Of a DNA stretch of 64,000 bases, positions 50,988-60,789 are shown one piece after another (the first letter of the stretch is position 1; every line of letters starts with the position of its first letter). The position numbers and the translations under genes are program-made. The notes below the pieces were generated by a model that was not told the DNA's origin, did no database searches, and saw only the letters and a program-made list of their open reading frames with translations. Source of the DNA: Ruegeria pomeroyi (GTDB lineage Bacteria; Pseudomonadota; Alphaproteobacteria; Rhodobacterales; Rhodobacteraceae); NCBI RefSeq assembly GCF_021405525.1, contig NZ_JAGQAG010000001.1:2418001-2482000 (forward strand), read 5' to 3'.

Positions 50988-53913
50988 GCATCCGCCCTCC
51001 CTCGGGGTCATAGAAGACCGGGCTGACCACCTCGCAATAGGTGGTCACTCCGCGCAGCCCGTCGACCATCTTGACGATCTCTCCGATCCGCTCCGGCCCA
51101 TCGGCCAGAAAGCCCAGCCCGATCATGCGGCCCAGAACCGGCGAATGGCAAACCGAGGTCACATAACCCTGATCATGCTCGCACCGGGCGGCATCCTCTT
51201 GCCGATAGAGATGCGCGCCCGCCAGCAGCTTGCCCTCGGCGGCGATGGGTTTCAGCCCCACCAGACGCTCGCGCCCCGGCTCCTCCAGCCCCGGACGCTG
51301 CGCCATGGTCTTGCCGATACAATCTTTTTTGGCCGAAACCATGCCGCCCATGCCGATGTCATAAGCGGTGACGCGGCCATGGATCTCGGCATGGGTGATG
51401 AAGCCTTTCTCGATCCGCAGCACGTTCAGCGCCTCCATCCCGTAGGCACCGCCGCCCAGCGCCTCGGCGCGACGGACCAGCAAGTCGAAGAGGCTGGCGC
51501 CATAGCGGGCGGGCACGGCGATCTCGTACCCTTCCTCACCCGAGAACGAGATCCGGAACAATCGCCCACCACCCCCCAGCACCGACACCGCACCGCAGGA
51601 CATGAAGGGCCAGTCCGCCGGATCGACCGGCGTGTCGAGCAGCCCGTTCAGCAGTTCGCGCGCCCTGGGACCGGCAACGGCGAATTGCGCCCATTGCTCG
51701 GTCACTGAACAGATCGACACGTCCCATTCGGGATGCAGGCCCTGGGTCACGAACTCCAGATGCGCCATCACCTGGCCGGCGGCGGCGGTGGTGGTGGTCA
51801 TCAGGTAGTGATCCTCGCCCAGCCGCGCAGTGGTGCCGTCATCCATCACATGACCGTCCTCGCGCAGCATCAGCCCATAGCGCACGCGCCCGACCTTCAG
51901 CGTCGAGAACATGTTGGTATAGACAAAATCCAGCAACCGCGCCGCATCCGCCCCCTGGATGTCGATCTTGCCCAGGGTCGAGACATCGGCCACACCCACC
52001 GCGTTGCGCACGTACCCCACCTCGCGGTCGCAGCTCTGTTGCCAGTCGGTCTCGCCCGCCTGCGGGAAATAGCTGGGCCGGTACCACAGACCGGCCTCGA
52101 TCATCGGTGCGCCGCGCGACAGGGTCGCGGCATGCGAGGTGGTGAAGCGTTCGGGCTGGAACCCCTTGCCCTCGCCCCCCGCGCCCAGCGCCGCGATGGC
52201 AATCGGGCTGTAGGGCGGGCGAAAGGTGGTGGTGCCGGTCTCGGGGATGCCGCGCCCGGTGGCATCGGCCAGCACCGCCAGCGCCGCCACGTTCGAGTTC
52301 TTGCCCTGATCGGTCGCCATGCCCTGCGTCGTATAGCGCTTCATATGCTCGACCGAGCGGAAGTTCTCGACCGCCGCCTGTTTCACATCCTTGACGGTGA
52401 CATCGTTCTGAAAGTCGAGCCAGGCCCGCCCGCGCCCCGGCACCGCCCAGAGCGGTTCCAGAACACAGGGCGTCTCCTCGGCCCTGGGCAGCGTACCCTG
52501 ATCCGCCTTGATCCCCAGCGCGTTCAGCGCCTCGGACGCCGCCTCGGCCCCTTCGCGCAGACAGGCCATGGTCGAAAAGGCACCGTTGCAGGCGCCTGCC
52601 GCGCGCAGGCCGGGCACCATGCCCGCCACCGGCACAAAGGCTGCAATGTCGCGGCGCCATTCGGGCCGCCCATTCATATGACAGGTCAGGTGCAGGCTGG
52701 GGTTCCAGCCGCCCGACATGGCCAGGCAATCGGTGGCAATGCGTTCTTCGCCACCGGGATGACGAACGGTAATCCGCTCCAGCCCCTGCCGCCCGCCGCT
52801 GCCGCAGACCTGACCGCCCCGGATCATCCGCACCCCATCGAGGCGCGTCGCGTCATGACGGCTGTCGATCAGGGCCGCCACATGTACCCCCGCCGCCAGC
52901 AGGTCGCGCACGGTGCGATGGGCATCGTCATTGTTGCCAAACACGGTGACGGCGCGGCCCGGGCTGACGCCCCAGCGGTTCAGATAAGCGCGCACAGCGC
53001 CAGCGGTCATGATGCCGGGCCGGTCATTGTCGGCAAAGGCGATGGGGCGCTCCAGCGCGCCCGCCGCCAGCACCGCGCGCCGCGCCACGATACGCCAGAA
53101 ACATTCCAGCGGCGCGCCCGCGCCCCGGTCGGCGCGGTGATGCGAGACCCGCTCTAGCGCTGCATAGGTGCCCTGATCATAGGCCCCGGCAACGGTGGTG
53201 CGCGTCATCAGACGCACATTCTCCATCCCGCGCAGCTCGGCCAGCGCCTCTTCGGCCCAGACCGCCCCCGGCTTGCCGTCAATCTCGTAGGTCTCGGCCA
53301 AAAGGCGCCCGCCCATGCGCGCGTCCTCGTCGGCCAGGATCACATCGGCCCCGGCGCGGCCCGCCACCAGCGCCGCCATCAGCCCCGCAGGCCCGGCGCC
53401 GATCACCAGCAGATCACAAAAGGCAAAGGCGCGCTCATAACGGTCGGAATTATCCTGCCCCGACAACGCGCCCAGACCCGCAGCGCGGCGGATCACCGGC
53501 TCATACAGCTTCTCCCAGAAACTGCGCGGCCACATGAAGGTCTTGTAATAGAACCCCGCCCCCAGGAACGGTGCCGCCAGGTCGTTGACCGCCATCAGGT
53601 CAAAGCTGAGCGAGGGCCAGCGGTTCTGGCTCCGCGCCGCCATCCCCTCGTAAATCTCCTGTACCGTGGCGCGCACATTGGGGTCCTGCCGCCCGTCGCG
53701 CCCCACCGTAACCAGCGCGTTGGGTTCCTCGCTGCCAGCCGTCAGGATGCCGCGCGGGCGGTGATACTTGAACGAACGCCCGACCAGCCGCACCTCATTG
53801 GCCAGCAAGGCCGAGGCCAGCGTGTCGCCCTGATACCCGCTGTAGCCCACCCCGTCGAAGGTGAACGAGACCGGCCTGTCCCGGTCGATCAGCCCTTTGC
53901 CCTGAACTCTCAT
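50980..53913 (-). CDS. soxA: Sarcosine oxidase, alpha subunit
   Basis: The 977-residue subunit has an N-terminal 2Fe-2S-like fold region (VSFTFDGVGYSGYQGDTLASALLANEV) and an NAD-binding domain with LLVIGAGPAGLMAALVAGRAGADVIL near residue 170. Its C-terminal 380 residues are a GcvT-like folate-binding domain (DVSTLGKIDIQGADAARLLDFVY near 645). It oxidises sarcosine to glycine with tetrahydrofolate as methylene acceptor in the complex. The start overlaps the soxD stop by four bases. Length is normal for the family. Confidence 0.96.
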   Translation of the reverse strand: MRVQGKGLIDRDRPVSFTFDGVGYSGYQGDTLASALLANEVRLVGRSFKYHRPRGILTAGSEEPNALVTVGRDGRQDPNVRATVQEIYEGMAARSQNRWPSLSFDLMAVNDLAAPFLGAGFYYKTFMWPRSFWEKLYEPVIRRAAGLGALSGQDNSDRYERAFAFCDLLVIGAGPAGLMAALVAGRAGADVILADEDARMGGRLLAETYEIDGKPGAVWAEEALAELRGMENVRLMTRTTVAGAYDQGTYAALERVSHHRADRGAGAPLECFWRIVARRAVLAAGALERPIAFADNDRPGIMTAGAVRAYLNRWGVSPGRAVTVFGNNDDAHRTVRDLLAAGVHVAALIDSRHDATRLDGVRMIRGGQVCGSGGRQGLERITVRHPGGEERIATDCLAMSGGWNPSLHLTCHMNGRPEWRRDIAAFVPVAGMVPGLRAAGACNGAFSTMACLREGAEAASEALNALGIKADQGTLPRAEETPCVLEPLWAVPGRGRAWLDFQNDVTVKDVKQAAVENFRSVEHMKRYTTQGMATDQGKNSNVAALAVLADATGRGIPETGTTTFRPPYSPIAIAALGAGGEGKGFQPERFTTSHAATLSRGAPMIEAGLWYRPSYFPQAGETDWQQSCDREVGYVRNAVGVADVSTLGKIDIQGADAARLLDFVYTNMFSTLKVGRVRYGLMLREDGHVMDDGTTARLGEDHYLMTTTTAAAGQVMAHLEFVTQGLHPEWDVSICSVTEQWAQFAVAGPRARELLNGLLDTPVDPADWPFMSCGAVSVLGGGGRLFRISFSGEEGYEIAVPARYGASLFDLLVRRAEALGGGAYGMEALNVLRIEKGFITHAEIHGRVTAYDIGMGGMVSAKKDCIGKTMAQRPGLEEPGRERLVGLKPIAAEGKLLAGAHLYRQEDAARCEHDQGYVTSVCHSPVLGRMIGLGFLADGPERIGEIVKMVDGLRGVTTYCEVVSPVFYDPEGGRMRG

Positions 53914-54173
53914 CGCCGCGCCTCCGAGGCCAGTTCGCAGCCCAGCACGTCATGGGTCAACGTGTTGCGCGTGACCACCAGCCAGGCGCCGCAGCCAAAA
54001 TGGTGATGCCACAGGTCACGGGTCTCCCCGGCCGGGTTCTCGCGCAGATGCACATAATCGTCCCAGGCCTCGGCCCCTGCATCGGGCGCCGGACGCTCCA
54101 GCGCCAGCGCGTGGCCCTTATAGGAAAACTCGCGGCTGTCGCGGTCGCCGCAATGCGGACAGGTGATCCTCAT
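53910..54173 (-). CDS. soxD: Sarcosine oxidase, delta subunit
   Basis: The 87-residue protein starts at 54173 and has the SoxD zinc site: ITCPHCGDRDSREFSY near residue 3 and HHHFGCGAWLVVTRNT near 53, with Cys and His ligands. It binds zinc and stabilises the complex. The frame is open into soxB but that part is not coding for SoxD. It overlaps soxA by four bases. Confidence 0.93.
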   Translation of the reverse strand: MRITCPHCGDRDSREFSYKGHALALERPAPDAGAEAWDDYVHLRENPAGETRDLWHHHFGCGAWLVVTRNTLTHDVLGCELASEARR

Positions 54174-54187
54174 CGCCGTCCCCCACT

Positions 54188-54218
54188 CTTCATTCCGCCC
54201 AAAATACTCATGTCCGGC
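54188..54218. repeat. Dispersed repeat between soxB and soxD
   Basis: On the minus strand this is GAGTATTTTGGGCGGAATGA, continuing AGAGTG, a family copy without its GC hairpin. It directly precedes the soxD ribosome site. Confidence 0.7.
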
Positions 54219-54228
54219 CTCTCCCCCC

Positions 54229-55482
54229 TCAATGCAGGTTGTGTTGAGAGCCAGTGCCCTCTTCATCCAGGATACCGCGCCCGGTGCGGAACCGGTCCAG
54301 CCTGAACCGTGTTGCCGCCGGGTGGTACTGGTCCGTTGCCAAGAGATGCGCGAACACGTTGCCCGAGGCCGGCACCGCCTTGAACCCGCCGTAGTTCCAG
54401 CCGCAATTGACATAGAGCCCGTCGATATGGGTGCGGTCGATGATGGGAGAGCCATCGGGCGACATGTCCATGATGCCGCCCCAGCTGCGCAGCACGCGCG
54501 CCTTGCCGATCATCGGCATCAGCGCCATGCCCGCCTCCATCACATGTTCCACCTTGGGCAGGTTGCCGCGCGCCGCGTAAGAGGCATAGAAATCCAGGTC
54601 ACCGCCAAAGACCAGCCCACCCTTGTCGGACTGGCTGATATAGAAATGTCCCATGCCAAAGGTGATCACATGGTCGATCACCGGCTTCAGCCCCTCGGTG
54701 ACAAAGGCCTGGAGGATATGGCTCTCGATCGGCAGGCGCATGCCCGCCATCGCCGCCACCTGGCTGGAACGGCCCGCCGCCACCATCGCCACTTTCTTGG
54801 CCCGGATCGGGCCGCGCACCGTCTGCACGCCGGTGACCCGCCCGTTCTCGACGTCGATCCCCGTCACCTCGCAATTCTGGATCAGGTCGACGCCGCGACT
54901 GTCCGCCCCCCGCGCATAGCCCCAGGCCACGGCGTCATGACGCGCGGTGCCGCCGCGCGGGTGATAGAGCGCACCGTAAAGCGGAAAACGCTGGTCGTCG
55001 AAATTGAGGAAGGGCACCTTGGCGCGCAGTTCCTCGCGCCCCAGCAGGATGGCATCGTCGCCCTGGCTCAGCATCATGTTGCCACGCCGCGCCGCCGCAT
55101 CGCGCTGGCCGTCGGAATGGAACAGGTTCAGGATGCCGCGCTGCGAATGCATCACGTTATAGTTCAGGTCCTCTTCCAGACCCTCCCACAGTTTCAGCGA
55201 GTGCGAGTAGAATTCGGAATTGCCCTGAAGGAAGTAATTGGCCCGCACGATGGTGGTGTTTCGGCCAATGTTGCCGCCGCCGATATAGCCGCGCTCCAGC
55301 ACCGCCACATTGGTCAGCCCATGATCGCGCGCCAGGTAATAGGCGGTACTCAGCCCGTGGCCGCCGCCGCCGATGATGACCAGGTCATATTCCGGTTTGG
55401 GCGCCGGGTCGCGCCAATGCGGCCGCCAGCCCTTGTTGCCGGTCAGCCCCTCCTTCAACACCCGAAGGCCCGAAAACCGCAT
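54229..55482 (-). CDS. soxB: Sarcosine oxidase, beta subunit
   Basis: The 417-residue flavoprotein has the FAD-binding YDLVIIGGGGHGLSTAYYLARDHG near residue 33 and the GNIGRNTTIVRANYFL block near 70 that is typical of SoxB. The C-terminal GSPIIDRTHIDGLYVNCGWNYGGFKAVPASG near 355 completes the flavin site. The start is MRFSGLRVL at 55482, after GGAGAGACGGCG. It houses FAD and the covalent FMN shared with SoxA and carries out sarcosine oxidation. It is the first gene of the operon, with a small dyad, GACAGA/TCTGTC, 80 bases upstream. Confidence 0.96.
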   Translation of the reverse strand: MRFSGLRVLKEGLTGNKGWRPHWRDPAPKPEYDLVIIGGGGHGLSTAYYLARDHGLTNVAVLERGYIGGGNIGRNTTIVRANYFLQGNSEFYSHSLKLWEGLEEDLNYNVMHSQRGILNLFHSDGQRDAAARRGNMMLSQGDDAILLGREELRAKVPFLNFDDQRFPLYGALYHPRGGTARHDAVAWGYARGADSRGVDLIQNCEVTGIDVENGRVTGVQTVRGPIRAKKVAMVAAGRSSQVAAMAGMRLPIESHILQAFVTEGLKPVIDHVITFGMGHFYISQSDKGGLVFGGDLDFYASYAARGNLPKVEHVMEAGMALMPMIGKARVLRSWGGIMDMSPDGSPIIDRTHIDGLYVNCGWNYGGFKAVPASGNVFAHLLATDQYHPAATRFRLDRFRTGRGILDEEGTGSQHNLH

Positions 55483-55558
55483 CGCCGTCTCTCCTTGCCG
55501 ACCTGGTATCGCTGTCATAACGAGTAACACCGATGAGTGCGGTCTCAAGACCGTAATC

Positions 55559-55576
55559 GACAGAGACTGGTCTGTC
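55559..55576. promoter_or_regulatory. Short dyad upstream of soxB
   Basis: GACAGA and TCTGTC are separated by GACTGG, next to a second dyad, GGTCT-CA-AGACC, at about 55537-55548. They lie 55-95 bases upstream of the soxB start and may be an operator; evidence is only the symmetry. Confidence 0.3.
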
Positions 55577-55625
55577 CGCGACTAATCCTGTCGCCGGCAC
55601 GACATGAATTCAGACCCTGATCGCG

Positions 55626-55659
55626 CAAAAAAGGGGCGCCCGGTTGCCCGCACGCCCCG
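55626..55659 (-). terminator. Rho-independent terminator of the glutamate-type dehydrogenase gene
   Basis: On the minus strand, GGGGCG(tg)CGGG, loop CAA and CCGG(g)CGCCCC are followed by TTTTTT, 23 bases after the dehydrogenase stop. Confidence 0.85.
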
Positions 55660-55682
55660 CGTCTTCGATGCCGCGCCCCGCC

Positions 55683-57113
<1,431 letters not shown>

Positions 57114-57314
57114 TAAACCAAAATCCTCCATGACCTTCTCCGACTCGGATGATGACACCTTGTCGCAGGCAACATATGACGCTTCGTCACAGGAGTGCGA
57201 CATTTTTAATCGCTTGAAGAATCTGAATTCAGGGGGAACGGCGATTCTGGGGGACAGTTCCAGGGCATTGTCGGCCACAGGGAAACAAAGTCCGAACATT
57301 TGACTGCGTTGTCT

Positions 57315-57330
57315 TTAACACGCGGTTAAC
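57315..57330. promoter_or_regulatory. CtrA-type binding site TTAA-N7-TTAAC
   Basis: TTAACACGCGGTTAAC has the full CtrA pattern, TTAA, seven bases, TTAAC. It lies 111 bases upstream of the TadG-like gene and about 200 bases from the divergent dehydrogenase. The rest of the 327-base spacer shows no gene. Confidence 0.7.
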
Positions 57331-57440
57331 ATTCACCCTTTCGGGCGATTTCCGCCCCAATCCTGCCATCTTCTCAAGGCAAAACAGTGAATTGGAACTG
57401 TATTCTCCGGCTGGGGTTCTGCCGGAAAGGTAGGTGGACA

Positions 57441-59114
57441 ATGTTCAATACGCAGATCAGCATCGACACGGTGTCGCGTCGTATCCGCACCAGGCTCAAG
57501 GCGCATCTCGGGAACTTCGCTCGCGAAGAAGACGGTCTGATGACGGTCCTCGCATTGTTCCTGTTTCTTGCCTTGGTTGGTGCGACCGGCATCGGTGTCG
57601 ACCTGATGCGCTATGAACAAAAGCGAGCGTCCCTGCAGTATACGATGGACCGCGCGGTTCTGGCCGCGGCCGACCTCGACCAACTGGTTGCACCCGAAAC
57701 CGTGGTTCGCAGCTACCTGGAGAAAGCGGGCTTGCTGGAATATCTTTCCAGCATCACGGTTGAGGAAGGCCTTGGCTTCCGAAAGGTGTCCGCCACCGCA
57801 ACCGCCGACTTGCCGACCCATTTCATGAAGCTCTCGGGCTACGACAGCCTGACGATCCCCGCGGCCAGCACCGCAGAGGAGAGCATCGGCAACGTGGAAA
57901 TCTCGCTGGTGCTCGATGTTTCGGGCTCAATGAACAGCAACAGCCGGCTCTACAACCTCAAGATCGCGGCCAAGGAATTTGTCGATCACATGCTGTCGGC
58001 GACCGAGCCTGGAGCCGTGTCGATTTCGATCATCCCCTATGCATCTCAGGTCAACGCCGGCCCCGATATCCTGCCCTACTACAATGTCAGCGAGGAACAT
58101 ACCTACTCGCATTGCGTGAATTTCATCGATGACGAGTTCAGCCAGCCCGGCCTGTCGCGTGTAACGCCGCTGGAGCGGACGATGCATTTCGATCCGTTCA
58201 CCTATTCCAAGGATCCGATTCAGACCCCGGTCTGCCCCGTGCGCAACAGCACCGCGATCTTGCCGTTCACCAACAACCAGACCGTTCTGAACACCTATAT
58301 CGACGGGATGAGCGGTCGCGGAAACACCTCGATCGATATCGGGACCAAATGGGGTGTCGTAATGCTGGATCCGAACACGCAAAGCGTGATTAACGGATTG
58401 ATCGCAGACGACAAGGTGCCCGCGATCTTCTCCGGCCGGCCCAGCGCTTATGACTCTGGCGATGTTCTCAAAGTGCTGATCGTGATGTCCGACGGCGAGA
58501 ACACCAACCAGTACATGCTGAACCCGTCGCTGCGCACCGGCCTGTCGCCGGTCTGGTACAACGCAGCCGAAGACGTGATCAGTGGCTCGCCCGACAACAA
58601 CAGTACCAATGCGTTCAGCGTCTACCACGACAATGGTGGTAACAGCTATTACTGGCCGGACCAGAACCGCTGGTCGGATCATCCCTATGGCAACGGCCAG
58701 AGCGAGGCATGCGGCTATACCTCAGGCGGCTATTACAGCTGCGCGATGAAGGACGAGCCCGGCGAAGCAGTCCAGCTGACCTATGCCGAGCTCTTCAATA
58801 AGGTATCGCTCGCCTACAACGCGTACTACAACTTTGAGTTCACAAGCAGCGCCTGGGGTGAATGGTACAGCGCAGCCTTTACCAAGAAAGAAGCATCGGC
58901 CAAGGACCAGCGGACCAACCACATCTGTGACGCGGCCAAGGACGAAGGTGTGATCGTCTATACGGTCGGTTTCGAGGCCCCATATAGCGGTCGCCGGGTG
59001 CTCAAGCGCTGCGCAAGCTCGGACAGCCACTACTATGACGCCGAAGGGCTGGAAATCAGTGACGCATTTACCTCGATCGCCTCGTCGATCCGCAAGCTGA
59101 GGCTGACACAATGA
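57441..59114 (+). CDS. TadG-like protein with VWA domain, Flp/Tad pilus associated
   Basis: The 557-residue protein has a pseudopilin-type N-terminus (REEDGLMTVLALFLFLALVGATGIGVDLMRYEQKRASLQ near 30-65) with a membrane helix. A von Willebrand A domain with the metal site follows, LVLDVSGSMNSNS near residue 158, and LKVLIVMSDGENTNQYM near 345, ending IVYTVGFEAPYSGRRVLKRCAS. It is exported and probably acts at the cell surface in Tad pilus assembly. AGGTAGGTGG precedes the start. It overlaps the next gene by four bases. Confidence 0.88.
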   Translation: MFNTQISIDTVSRRIRTRLKAHLGNFAREEDGLMTVLALFLFLALVGATGIGVDLMRYEQKRASLQYTMDRAVLAAADLDQLVAPETVVRSYLEKAGLLEYLSSITVEEGLGFRKVSATATADLPTHFMKLSGYDSLTIPAASTAEESIGNVEISLVLDVSGSMNSNSRLYNLKIAAKEFVDHMLSATEPGAVSISIIPYASQVNAGPDILPYYNVSEEHTYSHCVNFIDDEFSQPGLSRVTPLERTMHFDPFTYSKDPIQTPVCPVRNSTAILPFTNNQTVLNTYIDGMSGRGNTSIDIGTKWGVVMLDPNTQSVINGLIADDKVPAIFSGRPSAYDSGDVLKVLIVMSDGENTNQYMLNPSLRTGLSPVWYNAAEDVISGSPDNNSTNAFSVYHDNGGNSYYWPDQNRWSDHPYGNGQSEACGYTSGGYYSCAMKDEPGEAVQLTYAELFNKVSLAYNAYYNFEFTSSAWGEWYSAAFTKKEASAKDQRTNHICDAAKDEGVIVYTVGFEAPYSGRRVLKRCASSDSHYYDAEGLEISDAFTSIASSIRKLRLTQ

Positions 59115-59644
59115 TACGGCATTTGGGCAATTTCCTGCGCCGGTTCCGCAATCGCGAAGACGGCAACGCAACAGTCGAATTCGTTATCGTATTCCCTGCA
59201 GTCATCGGTGTGATGCTTGCCGGGGTCGAACTGACATTCATGACGCTGAACCACGCAATGCTGGAACGCGCTGTGGATGTGGTGGTACGTGACCTGCGTC
59301 TCAACACCGGGTCCAATCCCGGCCATAACGAGCTGAAGAACAGGATCTGCGACAAGGCGGTCTTTATCCGCCAGTGCAGCACCAACCTCAAGCTCGAGAT
59401 GGTTCGTCAGGATCCCTATGCCGGCATCACCTTGCCTGCCGTTCCCGACTGCACCGACCTTTCCGAAGAGACGCGCCCCGTGCGACAATTCGAAAATGGC
59501 CAGGCAAACGAGCTGATGGTCCTGCGGGCCTGCGCCAAGATCAACCCGATCTTCCCGACTTCAACCCTGGGAGCCGCCTTGGCCAATGACGAAGGCCAAT
59601 ACGCCCTGACGGCCATGTCCGTCTTTGTGCAGGAGCCGTTGTAA
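59111..59644 (+). CDS. TadE-like minor pseudopilin
   Basis: The 177-residue protein begins with a short basic segment and then EDGNATVEFVIVFPAVIGVMLAGVELTFMTL near residue 16, with Glu in the TVE position typical of TadE/TadF-like pseudopilins. The exported part contains several cysteines (RICDKAVFIRQC, PDCTDL, RACAK). It is translationally coupled to the VWA gene. It probably forms part of the minor pilin complex. Confidence 0.85.
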   Translation: MIRHLGNFLRRFRNREDGNATVEFVIVFPAVIGVMLAGVELTFMTLNHAMLERAVDVVVRDLRLNTGSNPGHNELKNRICDKAVFIRQCSTNLKLEMVRQDPYAGITLPAVPDCTDLSEETRPVRQFENGQANELMVLRACAKINPIFPTSTLGAALANDEGQYALTAMSVFVQEPL

Positions 59645-59648
59645 AGCC

Positions 59649-60200
59649 ATGTCCATGTCTCGCATATTGAACTCGCTGCGTCTGTTCCGCCGGAACGAGG
59701 AAGGCTCGGTCGCGGTCGAAGCGTTGCTGACGGTACCGATCCTGTTCTGGACCATCATGATCGGCTACACTTACTTCGATGGCTACCGCGAGGCAGCTTC
59801 GAACGTGAAGGCCGCCTATACGATCGGCGACCTTATCTCGCGAGAGACGCGGACCATCGACGACGCCTACATCGATTCAATGGTCGAACTGTTTGAACGC
59901 ATGGTGCAGGATACCGACAGCCTCCAAGTCCGTATCTCGCTGCTGCGTTACGAGAGAAGGCGTGATCGGCATCGGGTACGCTGGTCGGCCAATCGCGGTT
60001 TTCCCGAAAGGTTGAGCAACGCCAATGTTGGGTCCATCAGTTCCCGATTGCCGCCGATGTCGGACCAGGACACGCTGATCCTGGTCGAGACCAGAAACGT
60101 CTACAGATCGCCTTTCCGGGTCGGGCTGGATGACACAGACATGGAAACGTTTATCTTTACCCGGCCCCGTTTCACCAACGAGATCGCCGGCAGCGTCTGA
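59649..60200 (+). CDS. TadE/TadF-like minor pseudopilin
   Basis: The 183-residue protein starts at 59649 (MSMSRILNSLRLFRRNEEGS) and has the pseudopilin motif EGSVAVEALLTVPILFWTIMIGYTYF near residue 18. The exported domain is basic with no cysteines. It is the third gene of this small Tad group. The main tad genes (prepilin, CpaB-F, TadB/C) are not in the window, so the machinery must be elsewhere. It ends three bases before the convergent gene. Confidence 0.82.
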   Translation: MSMSRILNSLRLFRRNEEGSVAVEALLTVPILFWTIMIGYTYFDGYREAASNVKAAYTIGDLISRETRTIDDAYIDSMVELFERMVQDTDSLQVRISLLRYERRRDRHRVRWSANRGFPERLSNANVGSISSRLPPMSDQDTLILVETRNVYRSPFRVGLDDTDMETFIFTRPRFTNEIAGSV

Positions 60201-60203
60201 CGC

Positions 60204-60689
60204 TTAGCGCGGCAAGGTTCCATCGCGTTCCGCCATCATGGCCGAGAGCATCTCGGCCATGAATTTCGTCTGCGATCCGGGGGTGACGCCGCCGATGCCG
60301 ATCCGGCGGCCCATCCGCCACCAGAGGCCCGGCTGCCAGGTGCGCCCGCCCGGCACCGAGGTACGCAGCAGGAACCCGTTCGACGGCTTGAAGGCAAAGA
60401 CGCCCCGGTCCAGCGCCTCGATATCGGCGATGCGGGCGATCACGGTGCCGTCACTGCCGCGCAGCTCGGTCGCGGTCATTTCGACCCGCCCCGCCGTCGC
60501 CAGGAACATGCGCTGCGCCAGCCACAGCGTCAGCGCCCCCAGCACGATCAGAAAGACCTGCCAGACCACCGCCGGCGGCGTTACGACCGCCACATAAATC
60601 AGCAGCCCGCCCAATACCGTCAGCACCACCAGCGCCATCCAGCGCCGGGGCGCCGATGCCTCGATCGTTGCCAAAACCTCGTCCTGCAT
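60204..60689 (-). CDS. Two-span membrane protein of unknown function
   Basis: The 161-residue protein starts at 60689 (MQDEVLATIEASAPRRWMAL). It has two adjacent hydrophobic segments (LVVLTVLGGLLIYVAVV and VWQVFLIVLGALTLWLAQRMFL) followed by a soluble beta-rich domain of about 80 residues (VEMTATELRGSDGTVIARIADIEALDRG). This resembles membrane-anchored PH-like proteins but I cannot confirm it. The frame is open to 60791, overlapping the next gene antisense. It converges with the Tad genes. Confidence 0.7.
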   Translation of the reverse strand: MQDEVLATIEASAPRRWMALVVLTVLGGLLIYVAVVTPPAVVWQVFLIVLGALTLWLAQRMFLATAGRVEMTATELRGSDGTVIARIADIEALDRGVFAFKPSNGFLLRTSVPGGRTWQPGLWWRMGRRIGIGGVTPGSQTKFMAEMLSAMMAERDGTLPR

Positions 60690-60789
60690 CTGGTGTCGCC
60701 CTCTTGTTCGTTGCGCCTGCATAGCCGATTGCGCGGGCGCCGAACAGGCATCTTGCCCTACCCACAAACCCCGAGTTAGCGTGACGCCC

